Shown here: in pieces, positions 17,722 to 26,045 of the stretch
How the letters are laid out: each line of letters opens with the position of its first letter
Numbering within the stretch: position 1 is the stretch's first letter
Assembly (NCBI GenBank): GCA_014191195.1
Contig: BJGZ01000016.1
Coordinates: forward strand, 1-55,500
Direction of reading: 5' to 3'
Origin: Chlorobiota bacterium
Lineage (GTDB): Bacteria > Bacteroidota > Ignavibacteria > Kapaibacteriales > UBA961
DNA length: 55,500 nt
Notes under the pieces: model-generated
Seen by the model: only the letters and a program-made list of their open reading frames with translations
Database searches by the model: none
Told to the model about the DNA's origin: nothing
Made by a program: the position numbers and the translations under genes

Positions 17722-18033
17722 ATGTTCGCAGTAGTTGAAATTTCAGCACAGCAGTTTACTGTACGTGCATCCGACACCTTAACAGTTCCATTATTGGATG
17801 CTGAAGTAGGTTCTACAATAGAGTTTTCTAATATTCTCCTTGGTGGAGAAGAATCCAATATTACTGTTGGTTGTCCATATATTAGTGGCAGTGTAACTGC
17901 AACTATATTGGCTCATGGTAAAGGCGATAAAGTTCTTGTATTCAAGAAAAAACGTCGTAAAGGTTATCGTAAGCTCAATGGCCATCGCCAGCAATATTCA
18001 CAGATTCAAATTAATGATATTAAACTCGGATAA
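17722..18033 (+). CDS. rplU: 50S ribosomal protein L21
   Basis: 103 residues, the normal L21 length. The N-terminal FAVVEISAQQFTVRASD, the central VLLGG-like loop (ILLGGEESNITVG) and the basic C-terminal stretch VFKKKRRKGYRKLNGHRQ are diagnostic. L21 binds 23S rRNA in the large subunit. It is the first gene of a two-gene operon with L27, has its own promoter 50 nt upstream and lies 15 nt before the L27 start. Confidence 0.97.
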   Translation: MFAVVEISAQQFTVRASDTLTVPLLDAEVGSTIEFSNILLGGEESNITVGCPYISGSVTATILAHGKGDKVLVFKKKRRKGYRKLNGHRQQYSQIQINDIKLG

Positions 18034-18048
18034 TACAGGAGTTATATT

Positions 18049-18306
18049 ATGGCACATAAAAAAGGCGCCGGATCTACCAGGAACGGCCGTGACTCAAATT
18101 CCAAGCGACGTGGCATTAAGCGTTTTGGTGGCCAAGTTGTGAAAGCTGGAAATATCCTTGTTCGTCAATGTGGAACTAGATACCATGCAGGTAATAATGT
18201 AGGTATTGGCAAAGATTATACTTTGTTTTCACTTGTTGATGGCATTGTTAAATTTGAGCGTAAAGATTCTACTCGTTTAAAAGTATCTGTTTATCCAGCT
18301 GCTTAA
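18049..18306 (+). CDS. rpmA: 50S ribosomal protein L27
   Basis: 85 residues, starting [20 protein letters not shown], the unmistakable L27 N-terminus that reaches toward the peptidyl-transferase centre. It has no Firmicutes-type N-terminal extension needing cleavage. [21 protein letters not shown] follows the family pattern. A good ribosome-binding site (AGGAG) lies 8-12 nt before the ATG. A strong terminator follows 18 nt after the stop, closing the L21-L27 operon. Confidence 0.98.
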   Translation: MAHKKGAGSTRNGRDSNSKRRGIKRFGGQVVKAGNILVRQCGTRYHAGNNVGIGKDYTLFSLVDGIVKFERKDSTRLKVSVYPAA

Positions 18307-18324
18307 ATTCATGTAATTGAAATC

Positions 18325-18360
18325 AAGCCCCTTGCAATTTTGTTAATGGGGCTTTTTTTA
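18325..18360 (+). terminator. Rho-independent terminator after rpmA
   Basis: AAGCCCC (18325-18331) pairs with GGGGCTT (18348-18354) and is followed by seven T. The loop is 16 nt. It ends the rplU-rpmA transcript. Confidence 0.9.
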
Positions 18361-18379
18361 TGCAGAACACGTAATAATT

Positions 18380-19315
18380 ATGAAACAATCTAAAAAAAAG
18401 ATAGGGATTTTGTATGGAATGGAGAGATCATTCCCATTAGCATTGATACAAAAAATACAGTTTGAACAGCCGCATATCATAGCCGAACCTGTTTTAATAG
18501 GCGCTGTTATGGAGGGGCAATTATTAGATTATGATGTTATTTTAGATCGGATATCGCAGGATATTCCATTTTATCGGTCTTTACTTAAATTAGCAAGCTT
18601 AGGTGGAACAAGAATTATCAATAATCCTTTTTGGAGCAGTGCAGATGATAAATTTTTTAATTATAGTGTAGCCTCAAAATTGGGGATCCCTGTCCCTAAA
18701 ACTGTTTTACTACCTAGCAAAGATCATCCGCCTGAAACAACTTCTGAATCAATGAGTAATCTTATATATCCATTGCAATGGGAAAACATATTTTCATATA
18801 CAGGATTTCCTTCTTTTCTAAAACCTTTTGATGGTGGAGGATGGAAACATGTATATAAGATTGAATCTGAACAGGAATTTTTTGAAGTGTATAATCAAAC
18901 GCAAAATCTTGTAATGACATTACAAGAAAGCATAGATTTTACAGAATATTATCGATGCTATTGTATTGGAATGAAATATGTTCATATCATGCCATATGAA
19001 CCCAGAAATCCTGCTCATTTAAGATATCAGGCAGATTTTTCTCCATCAAATAAAATGGTGGAGACATTAACAGAGTATTGTATCACATTATGCAAAGCAT
19101 TAAACTATGAAATGAATACGATAGAATTTGCTATAAGAAATGGAATACCATATGCAATCGATTATATGAACCCTGCACCAGATGCTGATAGACAATCTGT
19201 TCAAGAAGATAATTTTTCATGGGTAGTAGAATATACTGCTAAATATCTTATTGAACTTGCTGAATTAGATAGAAAAGTTCCATCTGAATATGCTTGGTCA
19301 TCATTTATTAAGTAA
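18380..19315 (+). CDS. ATP-grasp protein, glutathione synthetase/RimK-like
   Basis: 311 residues. An N-terminal pre-ATP-grasp Rossmann-like part contains ILDRISQDIPFYRSLLK and RIINNPFWSSADDKF. PVPKTVLLPSK then leads into the ATP-grasp fold: FLKPFDGGGWKHVYKI is the Lys/Gly-rich loop, and MNTIEFAIRNGIPYAIDYMNP carries the acidic metal-binding Glu, Asp and Asn. The family ligates a carboxylate to an amine or thiol using ATP; the substrate here cannot be read from sequence. It starts 20 nt after the rpmA terminator and is 9 nt before dut, so the two are likely cotranscribed. Confidence 0.75.
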   Translation: MKQSKKKIGILYGMERSFPLALIQKIQFEQPHIIAEPVLIGAVMEGQLLDYDVILDRISQDIPFYRSLLKLASLGGTRIINNPFWSSADDKFFNYSVASKLGIPVPKTVLLPSKDHPPETTSESMSNLIYPLQWENIFSYTGFPSFLKPFDGGGWKHVYKIESEQEFFEVYNQTQNLVMTLQESIDFTEYYRCYCIGMKYVHIMPYEPRNPAHLRYQADFSPSNKMVETLTEYCITLCKALNYEMNTIEFAIRNGIPYAIDYMNPAPDADRQSVQEDNFSWVVEYTAKYLIELAELDRKVPSEYAWSSFIK

Positions 19316-19324
19316 AGAAAAACT

Positions 19325-19765
19325 ATGAATATACAAATAAAACGATGTGGCCCATATGCAGGAAATTTACCTTCTTATGCCACAACTGGTTCTGCAGGTA
19401 TGGATTTACACGCAGCTATAGAAGAACAACTTATCATTCCTGCTGGTGGTATTGTTATGGTGCCAACTGGAATCGCTATAGCATTACCAAGTGGTTATGA
19501 ATGCCAAGTTAGGTCAAGAAGTGGTTTAGCGGCAAAATCTGGTGTTTTTGCTCTGAATGCTCCTGGTACTATAGACAGTGATTATCGCGGAGAAATTAAA
19601 GTGATTCTAGCCAATTTTAGTAAACAAGATTATATAGTACAATCCCAAGAAAGAATTGCACAAATCGTAATTGCTGCATATACAATTGTAGAATGGAATC
19701 CAGTAGATGAATTAACTGAAACCGAAAGAGGAACAGGAGGCTTTGGCAGCACAGGAATAATATAA
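19325..19765 (+). CDS. dut: dUTP diphosphatase (dUTPase)
   Basis: 146 residues, a standard trimeric dUTPase. The five motifs are present: GSAGMDLHAAI (I), RSRSGLAAKSG (II), GTIDSDYRGEIKVIL (III, with the catalytic Asp), ERIAQIVI (IV) and the C-terminal RGTGGFGSTG (V, the P-loop-like lid). It hydrolyses dUTP to dUMP and PPi, keeping uracil out of DNA and feeding dTMP synthesis. It probably shares a transcript with the ATP-grasp gene 9 nt upstream. Confidence 0.97.
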   Translation: MNIQIKRCGPYAGNLPSYATTGSAGMDLHAAIEEQLIIPAGGIVMVPTGIAIALPSGYECQVRSRSGLAAKSGVFALNAPGTIDSDYRGEIKVILANFSKQDYIVQSQERIAQIVIAAYTIVEWNPVDELTETERGTGGFGSTGII

Positions 19766-19808
19766 ATAGGATGATATTATCATTTATCAAAACTTATTCA
19801 CAAAATAT

Positions 19809-19839
19809 TTTGTAAATAGTATAAATACTCTTATTTTTG
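19809..19839 (+). promoter_or_regulatory. Bacteroidota-type promoter of the small ORF-rpmE-rpsR operon
   Basis: TTTG (19809-19812), a 19-nt spacer and TATTTTTG (19832-19839) match the -33/-7 consensus TTTG...TAnnTTTG almost perfectly. The predicted transcript start is about 19846, 33 nt before the ATG at 19879. This is the best promoter match in the window. Confidence 0.75.
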
Positions 19840-19878
19840 AAATCCTGGTTTTTAGAATTAAACGTTTAATGAGCTATT

Positions 19879-20052
19879 ATGGCTAAGAAGCAAACATTCG
19901 GTGATAAGATGAGCAAAAAGGTGGTTGATACTCGCCTTAATGTTAAGGTTATTAAACCTTATCACTCAGAAAAAGGTAATTTGAAGTATCTAGAGCGTTT
20001 TGTGAAGATAAATGATCTTTCAGAAATTGATAAAATTGATATATCCAGATAA
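19879..20052 (+). CDS. small basic protein heading the L31-S18 operon (DUF4295/bL38-like?)
   Basis: 57 residues, starting MAKKQTFGDKMSKK and rich in Lys. It is too short for a 60-residue ORF cutoff but is clearly placed: 33 nt downstream of a strong promoter and 9 nt before rpmE. The middle VKVIKPYHSEKGNLKYLERFV resembles, from memory, the small DUF4295 proteins encoded beside rpmB/rpmG in Bacteroidota, one of which I recall being described as a ribosomal protein. This similarity was not searched. A role on the ribosome is inferred from size, charge and operon; a coding gene seems likely, the identity only possible. Confidence 0.75.
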   Translation: MAKKQTFGDKMSKKVVDTRLNVKVIKPYHSEKGNLKYLERFVKINDLSEIDKIDISR

Positions 20053-20061
20053 GAAGTAATT

Positions 20062-20304
20062 ATGAAAAAAAATCTTCATCCTTATTATCATCAGGTAGAA
20101 ATTGTAATGACAGATGGCACAATCTATCATACACGCTCCTGTTATAAAAGTGATCGCATGGTTCTTGAGATTGATTCCAAGAGTCATCCATTTTTTACCG
20201 GCAAACAAATGTTAGTAGATACAGCCGGTCGTGTAGAACGCTTTAATAAGCGTTTTGAAAAAACTAAGGCTTTCAAAACACCAGCAGTAGGGAAGGAAGA
20301 ATGA
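20062..20304 (+). CDS. rpmE: 50S ribosomal protein L31, zinc-ligand-free form
   Basis: 80 residues. [18 protein letters not shown] and [20 protein letters not shown] are the L31 hallmarks. The zinc-binding cysteines of the C+ form are missing (VMTDG where C+ proteins have a CxC, SKSHPF where they have CxxCHPF); only one Cys remains. This is therefore a C-minus type L31 that works without zinc. It is the second gene of the operon and its stop overlaps the rpsR start (ATGA). Confidence 0.93.
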   Translation: MKKNLHPYYHQVEIVMTDGTIYHTRSCYKSDRMVLEIDSKSHPFFTGKQMLVDTAGRVERFNKRFEKTKAFKTPAVGKEE

Positions 20305-20585
20305 TTATGAGACAACAACCATTAAATGCGGTTAATAACCCTTTTTTAACGAATAATCGTAATAAGCGTAATGTATCTAAAAAGAAAACCAATCCAATGG
20401 GCAAAACCCGTGTGATTGATTATTTAGAGCCAAAAGCTTTACAACGTTTTATTAATGATCAAGGTAAGATATTACCACGTCGTATTACAGGCGTATCTGC
20501 TATTCAGCAGCGTCAGGTAGCATTAGCAATTAAATATGCGCGTCATCTGGCAATTATGCCATTTGTTAGCCAAGACGTTCGTTAA
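20301..20585 (+). CDS. rpsR: 30S ribosomal protein S18
   Basis: 94 residues. [29 protein letters not shown] followed by [20 protein letters not shown] is the S18 core. The N-terminal ~40 residues form a basic Asn/Lys-rich tail without the Cys residues seen in some S18 proteins. ATG 20301 overlaps the rpmE stop; ATG 20307 is also possible. Normally S18 is in the rpsF-rpsR-rplI operon; here it is grouped with L31 and a small basic ORF. A strong terminator follows. Confidence 0.95.
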   Translation: MIMRQQPLNAVNNPFLTNNRNKRNVSKKKTNPMGKTRVIDYLEPKALQRFINDQGKILPRRITGVSAIQQRQVALAIKYARHLAIMPFVSQDVR

Positions 20586-20604
20586 GAATGCATAAAAATT
20601 AGTT

Positions 20605-20637
20605 AAGGACATGAGTGAATCATGTCCTTTTTTTTTA
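20605..20637 (+). terminator. Rho-independent terminator after rpsR
   Basis: A perfect 10-bp stem AAGGACATGA (20605-20614) / TCATGTCCTT (20620-20629), loop GTGAA, runs into a T tract. It ends the L31-S18 operon. Confidence 0.93.
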
Positions 20638-20713
20638 TTATGTTTTTGGTATGTAATGGTATTAGTTTTTTGTTTTAAACTATAATAAAGATGTTCCAGA
20701 ATACATTTTAAAT

Positions 20714-21760
20714 ATGAGTCAAGATCAGCAACATACACATAATTCTAGATCACAGTATTTTGAACTGAGTAAGAATACTGTTGTTCAATATGTATTATTT
20801 GCTGTATTATGTTTGACATTTATTTCAAGTGTACATCTGTTGATTGGTATTCCTTTGATGGAGAGTTTTTTTATTTCATTTATGCATGCTGATGTTAGTT
20901 ATGATGGGTCTATTTTAGAATATAGAATTGCAGAGGGCGCACCTAAAGAAAATATCACAACAAATATGTTAACTCAATGGGGAATTATTGAAAGATCATC
21001 AGCAGATATTATTGAGGGAAAAAAGTTAGTTGCTAGATATTTGTTTAATCCTACTTTGGCTTTATTTCCCTTGGTACTTTTTATAGGTATAGCTTTAGGA
21101 GTATATATCGTAGCATTTTTACCTAAATCTGTTGGATTAATAAGACAAAAGATTAGCAGAGAAATAATGAATGCTTTGGATAATATTGCATTAAGCTTAT
21201 ATGGCGAGCACACAGACGCAGAAATCGAAGATATTCGTAATAGAATTTTGGATGCAGATATTAGAGATATCCATGATTTAGCAAATGAATATCAAATAAC
21301 AGTAGGGCAGGTAGTTAATTTACAAGATGCATTGTTTTGGCAAGAGTCAAGTAATATGCTTGAATCATTTCTTCGAACACAAAGTGCCATCCGTTTTTAT
21401 ATGCGTTCTTATTTTACAACACAATATAGCAATACAATATTGGGACTGGTATATATAGGCGCAGCTGTTTTGATTATTATTATTGGTATTAGAGGTCTAA
21501 AATTTATTCCATCAAGTGAACCATCTATTATACTTTTTGCTTTAGGATTAGAGTTCATTCTTTTGATAGTTTATGCCGTAACATTGATGTTATCACCAAA
21601 TGAAGATATAATAGAATCTTATGGTTCAGGTACAAATGAATCCTCAGGGCTTTTATCAATATTGGCCAATAATAATGAATCTAGTTCAGGTATGAAAGCC
21701 AAAGAAGTAGAATCTTTACTTAAAGTTTTTATAACTCAATTTCCAGATTCAAAAAAATAA
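20714..21760 (+). CDS. unknown four-span membrane protein
   Basis: 348 residues. Predicted spans are at about 22-45, 116-136, 243-262 and 271-293. Between spans one and two lies an extracytoplasmic loop of about 70 residues, and between two and three a cytoplasmic, Asp/Ile-rich helical segment of about 100 residues (ISREIMNALDNIALSLYG and onward). The C-terminal ~55 residues are polar and Ser-rich. The layout loosely recalls MotA/ExbB-type proteins, but I cannot see their conserved Pro or Thr residues, so no family is claimed. It stands alone between two plus-strand transcription units. Confidence 0.6.
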   Translation: MSQDQQHTHNSRSQYFELSKNTVVQYVLFAVLCLTFISSVHLLIGIPLMESFFISFMHADVSYDGSILEYRIAEGAPKENITTNMLTQWGIIERSSADIIEGKKLVARYLFNPTLALFPLVLFIGIALGVYIVAFLPKSVGLIRQKISREIMNALDNIALSLYGEHTDAEIEDIRNRILDADIRDIHDLANEYQITVGQVVNLQDALFWQESSNMLESFLRTQSAIRFYMRSYFTTQYSNTILGLVYIGAAVLIIIIGIRGLKFIPSSEPSIILFALGLEFILLIVYAVTLMLSPNEDIIESYGSGTNESSGLLSILANNNESSSGMKAKEVESLLKVFITQFPDSKK

Positions 21761-21837
21761 TCAAGCCGTCTTTTAAATGTTTTTTTGAGGAACCAATTCG
21801 TAAAGATAGTAGTTATAAAAGTTTTTAAGGAAATACA

Positions 21838-22422
21838 ATGAAATCATTATTTAATCAATTATTATTGATATGTTCTTTGGGGTTAATAGGTATGACAACG
21901 ATACAGTGTAATGAATTAGTATCAAATGATGACAAATCAGGTTTTTACAATTTTACCTTAAATACGATAGATGGGGTTCCCAAAAAGATGTCTACATATC
22001 AGGGCAAAGTGTGCTTGATAGTCAATGTGGCTTCAAGATGTGGATATACATCTCAATATGCAAATCTTGAAAAAGTCTATCAAGAGTATAAAAACAAAGG
22101 TTTTATGGTATTAGGTTTTCCTGCAAATAATTTTGGAGGACAAGAGCCTGGTACTGATCAAGAAATTAAAACATTTTGTTCGTCATCATATAATGTTACC
22201 TTCAATATGTACGGCAAAATATCTGTAAAAGGTAATGATAAACATCCACTATTTACCTTCTTAACTTCAGGCGCGGCAAATTCAAATCTTGCTGGAGAGA
22301 TTGGATGGAATTTTGAAAAATTCCTTATAGACAAAAATGGAAAATTAATAAAGCGCTATAAATCGAATATAGACCCAATGAGTGCTGAAATGAAAACAGA
22401 TATAGAAAATGCATTAAAATAG
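21838..22422 (+). CDS. glutathione peroxidase family protein, exported
   Basis: 194 residues. An N-terminal hydrophobic signal ends at IQC (Cys24), a possible though imperfect lipobox. The thioredoxin-fold GPx domain has NVASRCGYT (peroxidatic Cys), [12 protein letters not shown] (Gln of the tetrad, Cys replaced by Gly-Gly here) and WNFEKFLID (Trp, Asn). It is a cysteine, not selenocysteine, enzyme, probably using thioredoxin-like reductants to reduce hydroperoxides in the cell envelope. AAGGA precedes the ATG. Its last 9 nt overlap the 3' end of ruvB on the other strand. Confidence 0.92.
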   Translation: MKSLFNQLLLICSLGLIGMTTIQCNELVSNDDKSGFYNFTLNTIDGVPKKMSTYQGKVCLIVNVASRCGYTSQYANLEKVYQEYKNKGFMVLGFPANNFGGQEPGTDQEIKTFCSSSYNVTFNMYGKISVKGNDKHPLFTFLTSGAANSNLAGEIGWNFEKFLIDKNGKLIKRYKSNIDPMSAEMKTDIENALK

Positions 22423-23445
22423 AGCATCTGTTTTTTGGCCTCTTTGAATACCAAAATGTTGATAACATATATCGGTAGCTTCCCGTCCACGAGGGGTTCT
22501 GTGCATGAACCCCTGTTGGATTAAAAACGGCTCATATACTTCTTCTAAAGTTCCTGATTCTTCTCCAACAGCTACCGCCAAAGTAGACAGTCCAACAGGC
22601 CCACCACCAAACTTATCCATGATAGAAACAAGGATTCTTTTATCCATTTCATCCAAACCAAATTCGTCTACTTCTAATGCAGTTAGAGCTATTTTAGCAA
22701 TCTCATTTGTAATGATACCTTTTCCTTTTATCTCTGCAAAATCTCTAGTACGTCTCAATAAACGATTGGCAATTCTTGGGGTTCCCCTTGATCTACGAGC
22801 AATTTCGAATGCACCGTCATCATCAATAGGAACTTTTAATAATTGAGCAGATCTAAGTACTACAGAAAATAAGTCTTTATGAGAATAATAATCTAATCTA
22901 CTTACAACACCAAATCTAGACCTTAATGGAGCGGTTAATAATCCGGCTCGGGTGGTAGCTCCAACTAAGGTGAATCTTGGTAAAGCTATCTGAATAGATC
23001 TTGCAGAAGGGCCTGAATCAATCATAATATCCAATTGATAATCTTCCATTGCAGAATAAAGATATTCTTCTACTATAGGAGATAGCCTGTGAATTTCATC
23101 AATAAATAAGATGTCACCCTCATTTAGATTTGTAAGTAAACCTGCTAAATCACCAGGTTTTTCTAAAACTGGACCAGACGTAGATTTTATTGCAGTACCC
23201 ATTTCATGAGAAATGATATAACTTAATGTAGTTTTACCTAAACCAGGAGGCCCTGTAAGTAAAACATGATCCAATGCTTCATGTCTTTTTCTAGCAGCAG
23301 CAATAAAAACTTTCAAATTATCGACAATTTTTTTCTGCCCAGTAAAATCATCAAAAGAAGAAGGGCGAAGTGAAATATCAATATCGTCTTCTATTGATTT
23401 GTCAGTGCTAACTATGTCTGAATTTCTAGAATGAATTTGTGACAT
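22414..23445 (-). CDS. ruvB: Holliday junction branch migration ATPase RuvB
   Basis: 343 residues, full length. The N-terminal [11 protein letters not shown], Walker [11 protein letters not shown], Walker B and sensor region [17 protein letters not shown] (sensor 1 and the presensor hairpin area), [15 protein letters not shown] (sensor 2) and the winged-helix end with [18 protein letters not shown] are all present. RuvB hexamers pump DNA through RuvA-held Holliday junctions. ruvA and ruvC are not adjacent. Convergent with the peroxidase gene with a 9-nt overlap. Confidence 0.98.
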   Translation of the reverse strand: MSQIHSRNSDIVSTDKSIEDDIDISLRPSSFDDFTGQKKIVDNLKVFIAAARKRHEALDHVLLTGPPGLGKTTLSYIISHEMGTAIKSTSGPVLEKPGDLAGLLTNLNEGDILFIDEIHRLSPIVEEYLYSAMEDYQLDIMIDSGPSARSIQIALPRFTLVGATTRAGLLTAPLRSRFGVVSRLDYYSHKDLFSVVLRSAQLLKVPIDDDGAFEIARRSRGTPRIANRLLRRTRDFAEIKGKGIITNEIAKIALTALEVDEFGLDEMDKRILVSIMDKFGGGPVGLSTLAVAVGEESGTLEEVYEPFLIQQGFMHRTPRGREATDICYQHFGIQRGQKTDALF

Positions 23446-23592
23446 TTTGTCAAAGGAATATGAATAAATGAATGAAAGTTAATTGCAAAATACCGAGTGT
23501 AATGGTAATTTAACATTAAATTCCGATGGCTTATATGCAAAATATCATTTCACGATGCCATCAAAAACTATTTCTTTATTGTCTTAATTATT

Positions 23593-24612
23593 ATGTCGTT
23601 TTTAAAGGTTTCCAGACTAGTTACAATAGAGAGGCATATTGCTGAAGAGCAGCAATATCATCCTACTGCAACAGGAGAATATTCCAGATTACTCAGGGAT
23701 TTAACTCTTGCATTGCGTATTATTGCTCGAGATGTTCGTAGGGCTGGACTTAATGATATTTTGGGAATGACTGATTCTACAAATGTTCACGGTGAAACCG
23801 TCAAAAAATTAGATGAATTTGCTAATGAAGTCATTTTTAGGGCTATGGATCATGGCGGACATCTTTGCGTCATGGCTTCAGAAGAATCAGAAGGGATTAT
23901 TCAAATTCCCCAAGAATATCCTAAAGGAAAATATGTTTTATTATTTGATCCTTTGGATGGCTCTTCAAATATTGATGTTAATACAACTATAGGTACCATA
24001 TTTTCTATATATAGGCGATTAGACCCAAGCTCGATAGACGATGGTACAGAAGAAGATGTTTTGCAGCCAGGTTTTAAGCAAGTTGCAGCTGGCTATGCTT
24101 GTTATGGTAGTGCTACAACATTGGTATATACTTCTGGCAATGGCGTAGATGTTTTTACTTATGATCAAACTATTGGAGATTTTTTATTAACACATGAAAA
24201 AGTAAGGATGCCGCATAAGGGTAAAATTTATAGTGTTAATGAAGGTTATTATTTAAGATGGTCTGATGGTTTAAAAAGATATATTGATTATTTAAAAGAA
24301 AATCATGCTGAGACTTCAAGACCATATACATTACGATATATTGGCACAGCAGTAGCGGATATACATAGAACATTAATTTATGGTGGCATTTTTATGTATC
24401 CCGCTGATAGCCATAATCCTCATGGCAAATTACGATTGCTCTATGAGTTAAATCCATTGGCAATGATAATCGAACAAGCTGGTGGAAGAGCTACAGATGG
24501 ATATAATCGTATCTTGGATATTATTCCAACTCATATACATCAAAGATCACCAGTATTTATGGGTAGTTTGGGAGACGTTTTGGAAGTTGAATATTATCTG
24601 TCACAGAAGTAA
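23593..24612 (+). CDS. fbp: class I fructose-1,6-bisphosphatase
   Basis: 339 residues, a complete class I FBPase. The metal-binding core is seen in ASEESEG and FDPLDGSSNIDVN, the substrate-binding part in RYIGTAVADIHRTLIYGGIFMYP and the C-terminal acidic EQAGG. It removes the 1-phosphate of fructose 1,6-bisphosphate in gluconeogenesis. It is divergent from ruvB across a 147-nt spacer that contains TATTTTGCA-like boxes on the minus strand (two copies), which may serve ruvB. Confidence 0.96.
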   Translation: MSFLKVSRLVTIERHIAEEQQYHPTATGEYSRLLRDLTLALRIIARDVRRAGLNDILGMTDSTNVHGETVKKLDEFANEVIFRAMDHGGHLCVMASEESEGIIQIPQEYPKGKYVLLFDPLDGSSNIDVNTTIGTIFSIYRRLDPSSIDDGTEEDVLQPGFKQVAAGYACYGSATTLVYTSGNGVDVFTYDQTIGDFLLTHEKVRMPHKGKIYSVNEGYYLRWSDGLKRYIDYLKENHAETSRPYTLRYIGTAVADIHRTLIYGGIFMYPADSHNPHGKLRLLYELNPLAMIIEQAGGRATDGYNRILDIIPTHIHQRSPVFMGSLGDVLEVEYYLSQK

Positions 24613-24695
24613 TACAATGTTATATTCAAAGATTTGATATGTATTGATAATATATCTTTCACTTTATTTTTTAGGGCTAAGAAAAGGAAAGAATA

Positions 24696-26045
24696 ATGAA
24701 AAATCACATAGTATTATGGATGTCAAGTATTGCGCTGTTTATCTTGTCAATATCATGTAAACAGAATTCTAATCAACAAAACCAAACATTTATCATTCCG
24801 CCTGTTTCAGATAGCATTCCCTTGATTATTCTAAAATCTTATCTTAATAGGCAAGAATCTATCAATTATAAAGATATACCTTTATTGTTAAAATCCGGAA
24901 AACTATTCTATACTTCGGATATCAAAGATGAACTCCAATCAATATTTCATATCGAATTACAAGCTTCTACTTCTCTTTCTAATCTCTCAACAAAAGAACA
25001 ACATTTTATCATTACCACAATTGATTCTGTAGATTCTAGATTTCTATCTGTTTCGGTAGATTCCATTGATTTTTTTGAACAATACAATCAATATCCTTTG
25101 TGGATTAAAAAAAATGGGCAGACATCTAATCCATATAAACAGATTACTTCTTATATACATACTGGTGTTACGGCAATTACTCGTGGTACTGGTGCTTATT
25201 TGGATAAACATAGTATAGATAATTACTTAATGTATATTAAACCATATTTTTTAAAACCCGAATTAGTACATATTAGTAATGAAGTATCGATAGATGATTC
25301 ATGCTCATATAGCGGAATGAAATTATCTTTTGCAACAAAATCAAAACATCTAGAAATAGTAAAAAAATTAAGATCATCTATCGTAGAATTAACCGGTAAT
25401 CATAATATAGATGCAGGAATACCAGCATATAATAAAACATTGCAATGGTATAAAGATAATAATATCAGATACTTTGGAGGGGGAAGCACAGTTCAGGAAG
25501 CAGCCAAACCATTAATTGTAAAGCTTAAAGATTCGTCTCAGATTGCATGGATAGGATTTAATGAGCGATGTCCTTTAGGTGAATGTGCTGGAAATAGACC
25601 AGGAGCCAATCGATATTCAGATGAAAAGGCTAGAACTTTGATAGATTCTCTAAAAAACAAGGCGCATATTGATTATATCATTGCATGCGTACAGTTTAGT
25701 GAAGTAGATTCATATGCTCCTCATGGTTCTCAAAAGACGATTTGCAAAAAGCTGATAGATTATGGTGCAGATGTTGTTATAGGTTCACAGGCACATATTG
25801 TTCAGGAAATAGGTATATACAAAGGCAAAAATATCTTTTATGGGACAGGTAACTTTTTGTTCGATCAAACCTATAAAAAAGGGGTAAGACAAGCCTATTT
25901 TTTACAATGTTATTTCTATAAAGGGAAAATAATTCAATTTCATCCTAGGTATACATTTATGAATGCAAAAAAACAACCAGCAATTGCGAATGATATAGAG
26001 AAATCTGCTATTCAGGATTCCATTCTATTAGAAAAAAATTTTTAG
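24696..26045 (+). CDS. CapA-family lipoprotein (poly-gamma-glutamate capsule-type metallophosphatase fold)
   Basis: 449 residues. A lipoprotein signal ends in LSISC (about Cys22), then an N-terminal region of about 130 residues that resembles no family I know. From about residue 150 comes the CapA-like domain: YIHTGVTAITRGTG, the ELTGNHNIDAG block, YFGGGSTVQEAAKP, ADVVIGSQAHIVQEI and YGTGNFLFDQ. CapA proteins have a calcineurin-like phosphoesterase fold. The role in this organism (polymer handling or a hydrolase) is not known; no capBC genes are nearby. AAAGGA lies before the ATG. The last 4 nt overlap the converging TolB-like gene. Confidence 0.85.
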   Translation: MKNHIVLWMSSIALFILSISCKQNSNQQNQTFIIPPVSDSIPLIILKSYLNRQESINYKDIPLLLKSGKLFYTSDIKDELQSIFHIELQASTSLSNLSTKEQHFIITTIDSVDSRFLSVSVDSIDFFEQYNQYPLWIKKNGQTSNPYKQITSYIHTGVTAITRGTGAYLDKHSIDNYLMYIKPYFLKPELVHISNEVSIDDSCSYSGMKLSFATKSKHLEIVKKLRSSIVELTGNHNIDAGIPAYNKTLQWYKDNNIRYFGGGSTVQEAAKPLIVKLKDSSQIAWIGFNERCPLGECAGNRPGANRYSDEKARTLIDSLKNKAHIDYIIACVQFSEVDSYAPHGSQKTICKKLIDYGADVVIGSQAHIVQEIGIYKGKNIFYGTGNFLFDQTYKKGVRQAYFLQCYFYKGKIIQFHPRYTFMNAKKQPAIANDIEKSAIQDSILLEKNF

